DNA of 64,000 bases from Pseudomonas sp. ANT_H12B (GTDB lineage: Bacteria; Pseudomonadota; Gammaproteobacteria; Pseudomonadales; Pseudomonadaceae): positions 99,692 through 163,691 of the forward strand of contig NZ_VOBI01000015.1 of the NCBI RefSeq assembly GCF_008369325.1, in the 5' to 3' direction. Below are positions 61,900 through 64,000 of this stretch, in pieces. Below the pieces are notes generated by a model. The model searched no databases and was not told where the DNA came from. It worked only from the letters and a program-made list of their open reading frames with translations. How positions within the stretch are numbered: the first letter of the stretch is position 1; every line of letters begins with the position of its first letter. Position numbers and translations under genes: made by a program.

Positions 61900-62002
61900 A
61901 TCGTTCCCACGCTCCGCGTGGGAATGCAGCCCGTGACGCTCTGCGTCACAGGGACGCGGAGCGTCCCTAGAGGCATTCCCACGCAGGAGCGTGGGAACGA
62001 TC
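61900..62002. repeat. Compound GATCGTTCCCACGC repeat array
   Basis: Outer arms GATCGTTCCCACGCTCCGCG and the reverse GAGCGTGGGAACGATC enclose two inner hairpins (GTGACGCTCTGCGTCAC and GGGACGCGGAGCGTCCC). The right end supplies the last codons of kguK. Confidence 0.8.
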
Positions 62003-62938
62003 AATCAAGGGGGGTGGCAGTTCTTCCCGGGTAGGCAACCCCTCCATATCCCCTCGGCTCTGCACCGCGCGGCTGCCAATCCAGTTGGCCCGCTTCACGG
62101 CGTCGGCAACGCTGTGGTTTTCCAACAGCGCGCTGATCATGCCGACGGCAAAACCATCGCCGGCACCGACGGTGTCCACCACTGTTTCCACCGGCACACC
62201 CGCCACGAAACCCTGATCCAGATGGGTGCGGTAATACGCACCGTGCGGGCCAAGCTTGATCGCCACGGCTTCGGCGCCCAGATCGAGGTAGAACGCCGCA
62301 ATGTCGGCGGGGTCTTCTAAACCGGTCAGCAAGCGACCTTCGCTCAAACCCGGCAGCACCCAGTGGGCGAGGGCGGCGAGGCGGTTGATCTCGCTAATCA
62401 TTTGTTGCTCGCTGGCCCACAGGCTCGGGCGCAGGTTCGGGTCGAAGGACACGCTGCGCCCGGCATCGCGCATGCGGGTCATCAATTCGAAAGACATTTC
62501 CCGGGCTGTTTCCGACAACGCCGGTGGAATGCCGGTGGCGTGCAAGTGCCGGGCGTTCAGCAATTCAGGAACGATCGATTGCGGCGACAGATGGCTCGCC
62601 GCCGACCCGCGCCGGAAGTATTCGACGACCGGATCACTGCCATCATCGCTGCGTGACTTGAGTTGAAAGCCGGTGGGGTGTGCGGTGTCGATGGCGACGT
62701 TACGGCAATCCAGGCCTTCTTTCTCCAGGGTGTCGATCACGAACCGGCCCAGGGAATCGGCGCCGACCCGACTCAGCCACGCCACCTTGAACCCCAGACG
62801 CGATAAACCGATGGCGACATTGCTGTCGGCCCCGGCGATGCGTTTATGGAATTGGCCAACGTCGGCCAGATCACCGTTCTGCTCGGCGACAAACATCGCC
62901 ATGGTTTCGCCGAACGATAGGATATCGATCTCAGACAT
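61967..62938 (-). CDS. kguK: 2-ketogluconate kinase (PfkB family)
   Basis: 323 residues. Ribokinase-like: ILSFGETMAMFVAEQNG, GADSNVAIGLSRLG (substrate loop), and the C-terminal VDTVGAGDGFAVGMISAL with catalytic Asp. KguK makes 2-keto-6-phosphogluconate. The last about 13 residues (LIDRSHAPAWECL) are encoded by the intergenic repeat, so the native C-terminus was likely a little shorter or ended differently. Overlaps kguE by 8 bases. Confidence 0.9.
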   Translation of the reverse strand: MSEIDILSFGETMAMFVAEQNGDLADVGQFHKRIAGADSNVAIGLSRLGFKVAWLSRVGADSLGRFVIDTLEKEGLDCRNVAIDTAHPTGFQLKSRSDDGSDPVVEYFRRGSAASHLSPQSIVPELLNARHLHATGIPPALSETAREMSFELMTRMRDAGRSVSFDPNLRPSLWASEQQMISEINRLAALAHWVLPGLSEGRLLTGLEDPADIAAFYLDLGAEAVAIKLGPHGAYYRTHLDQGFVAGVPVETVVDTVGAGDGFAVGMISALLENHSVADAVKRANWIGSRAVQSRGDMEGLPTREELPPPLIDRSHAPAWECL

Positions 62939-63713
62939 GAGCGCTCTCCAACCGAGTTTGACCGAGGCGGGCGAGGGTAGCGACGTGCTCGGTGGTCAAC
63001 TGCACCAGGTCATCGCCTTGCAGCGGATATTCCGCCGCCCGCATGACGCCTTGGGCCATGTGCCGCAGCAGTTGTTCCCACAGATGCAGGTCGCTGGCGG
63101 CAGGCGGTATGGCCACCAGTTTGCCGTCGGCGCGGCGTGCCACGGCCTTGCAGTGCACATAGCCGACATGCCGACCCAGCAACCGCGCAGCGCTGCTGGC
63201 GGACTGGTCTTGCCATTGCCAGTTGCCGATATCGAAGGTCATTTTGACCGGCAGCTTGTGTTGCTCGATTTCATTGAAAAAGCGCTGAAAAGGTTCGATC
63301 CGGCCGCCGTGCAAGGTCTGGTCGTTTTCCACCAACAGCTGCACCGCACTTTTGCCCAGCACTCGGGCCAGGGTCTGGAGATCGCTGTTGTCGGTGAAGT
63401 ACCCCAGCGAAACCTTCAGCCATTTGGCGCCAAATGCCTGGGCGCGCTGCAGCGCAGTGATCAGTTCGGGGTTGGGTCTGGACTGGCCGGCGAGCCACAA
63501 TTCCATCGGTGAGGAATAGACGCTTTCCAGTCCTTGGGACTGGGTGGCGTCGGCCAGTTGCGCCGGGTCTTCGACCGTCAGCAGTTCTTCGCGCCATTCA
63601 ATTCGGGTAGCGCCGGCGGTGGCCAACACTTCGATGAACGACCCTTGGCCACGTTGGCGAACCAGGTCAGCACCGTAGCTGGACAGGCTGATGGAAACGG
63701 GTGGTTTATTCAT
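62931..63713 (-). CDS. kguE: Sugar isomerase/epimerase-like protein of ketogluconate use
   Basis: 260 residues, xylose-isomerase-like TIM barrel (SISLSSYGADLVRQRGQGSF; LLVENDQTLHGGRIEPF; MTFDIGNWQW with likely metal Glu, Asp and His). First gene of kguEKTD; exact reaction not established to my knowledge. An exact PtxS palindrome lies 13 bases before the start. Confidence 0.88.
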   Translation of the reverse strand: MNKPPVSISLSSYGADLVRQRGQGSFIEVLATAGATRIEWREELLTVEDPAQLADATQSQGLESVYSSPMELWLAGQSRPNPELITALQRAQAFGAKWLKVSLGYFTDNSDLQTLARVLGKSAVQLLVENDQTLHGGRIEPFQRFFNEIEQHKLPVKMTFDIGNWQWQDQSASSAARLLGRHVGYVHCKAVARRADGKLVAIPPAASDLHLWEQLLRHMAQGVMRAAEYPLQGDDLVQLTTEHVATLARLGQTRLESAHV

Positions 63714-63726
63714 TGTTCTACACCTC

Positions 63727-63740
63727 TGAAACCGGTTTCA
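63727..63740 (-). promoter_or_regulatory. PtxS operator
   Basis: TGAAACCGGTTTCA, the perfect 14-bp palindrome reported for PtxS, the LacI-type repressor of 2-ketogluconate genes released by 2-ketogluconate. ptxS itself is not in this window. Confidence 0.88.
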
Positions 63741-63792
63741 TTTTTGTTCAAAAAAAAAGGCTGTCTGGGTTGCGGTGTTCTTGAGGGCCTCT

Positions 63793-63874
63793 TCGCGAGC
63801 AGGCTCGCTCCCACAAGGGCTCTGTGACGAACACGTATTCGATGTGCACCTCAAACCCCCTCTGGGAGCGAGCC
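63793..63874. repeat. REP pair, second copy interrupted
   Basis: An inverted REP copy (TCGCGAGCAGGCTCGCTCCC) at 63793-63815 faces a second, TGGGAGCGAGCC at 63863-63874, which is cut by the IS element exactly at its centre. Confidence 0.75.
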
Positions 63875-64000
63875 TGAACTGGTCAAGTAAATCCGGACAC
63901 CGGTTACGGTGCTTATGCCGCTTTTTGCTCCATAGCTATTGGCGACAGGTAGTTGTTGTAGCTGTGGAGTCTGGTGCGGTTGTAGTACATGAAGAAGCGA
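63875..64000 (-). mobile_element. IS3-family insertion sequence, one end (partial)
   Basis: The sequence switches from REP to TGAACTGGTCAAGTAAATCC at 63875, apparently the 3' terminal end of an IS whose transposase reads leftward. The other end is beyond the window, so length, direct repeats and group cannot be given. Confidence 0.75.
63913..64000 (-). CDS. IS3-family transposase OrfB, C-terminal end (partial)
   Basis: 28 codons and a stop: FMYYNRTRLHSYNNYLSPIA followed by MEQKAA. The YNRTRLHSxNxYLSP pattern is the usual end of IS3-family DDE transposases. The remainder is outside the window. Confidence 0.85.
   Translation of the reverse strand, partial: RFFMYYNRTRLHSYNNYLSPIAMEQKAA

Noticed and set aside
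60377..61936. 519-codon plus-strand frame across kguD/kguT
   Set aside because: Shadow of the minus-strand kgu genes; no domain or ribosome site.
1..64000. CRISPR array, rRNA operon, intact prophage or plasmid origin
   Set aside because: No regularly spaced repeats, no rRNA sequence, no structural phage genes and no iteron/rep module were seen; the KfrA-like gene alone is not evidence for a plasmid.

Overview
The window is chromosomal DNA of a Pseudomonas, most likely of the P. fluorescens group. The evidence is high-GC codon use, an MvaT-type H-NS protein, the kguEKTD and ftrABCD gene orders, a nar operon ending in a PpiC foldase and moaA, and two families of Pseudomonas-type intergenic repeats (REP-like GTGGGAGCGAGCC palindromes and GATCGTTCCCACGC inverted repeats).

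Region 1 (1-9931) is for anaerobic life: the 3' half of narG, then narH, narJ, narI, a Cys/Gly-rich PpiC-type foldase and moaA. A perfect ANR/FNR box then drives an anaerobic class III ribonucleotide reductase. Its glycyl-radical segment is a separate 55-residue gene between nrdD and nrdG. Region 2 (10025-15202) has a chemoreceptor, a Fur-boxed ftrABCD-type ferrous iron importer and a DUF3079 protein. Region 3 (15259-19779) has tRNA-Cys and tRNA-Leu, about 600 bp of gene remnants, a TetR/NmrA divergent pair with twin operators, and several small conserved proteins.

Region 4 (19875-34000) has an ABC-F ATPase, topoisomerase IB, modABC with a perfect ModE palindrome, a nitronate monooxygenase-like enzyme and an AcuI-type reductase. 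An alkylation-repair block follows (ogt, a 2OG-Fe(II) oxygenase, alkB, ada); this Ada has lost three of the four zinc cysteines of its N-terminal domain. Small envelope or hypothetical genes complete the region. Region 5 (34214-42368) starts with galU and continues into an AT-richer insert that looks like a collapsed p-aminophenylalanine-type cluster: the 5' end of an oxidoreductase gene joined out of frame to the 3' end of an aminodeoxychorismate synthase gene, an intact prephenate-dehydrogenase-like papC, and a drug exporter. Then come gorA and a divergent KfrA-like protein/tyrosine recombinase pair around dense palindromes.

Region 6 (42515-53342) holds ahpC and ahpF, gloA, an MvaT-family silencer starting with TTG, a wrecked CSS-EAL phosphodiesterase gene, a LysR/EamA divergent pair, hpd, rarD and an aldo/keto reductase. 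Region 7 (53474-64000) is sugar-acid and amino-acid catabolism: MFS permease, CdaR regulator and glycerate kinase; a 5'-truncated chemoreceptor; an AruH-like arginine:pyruvate transaminase; and the kguEKTD 2-ketogluconate operon with an exact PtxS operator. The window ends in an IS3-family element inserted in a REP sequence.

No CRISPR array, rRNA or intact prophage was seen. The best candidates for something unusual are the papC remnant cluster, the KfrA-recombinase locus, the split NrdD and the zinc-depleted Ada.
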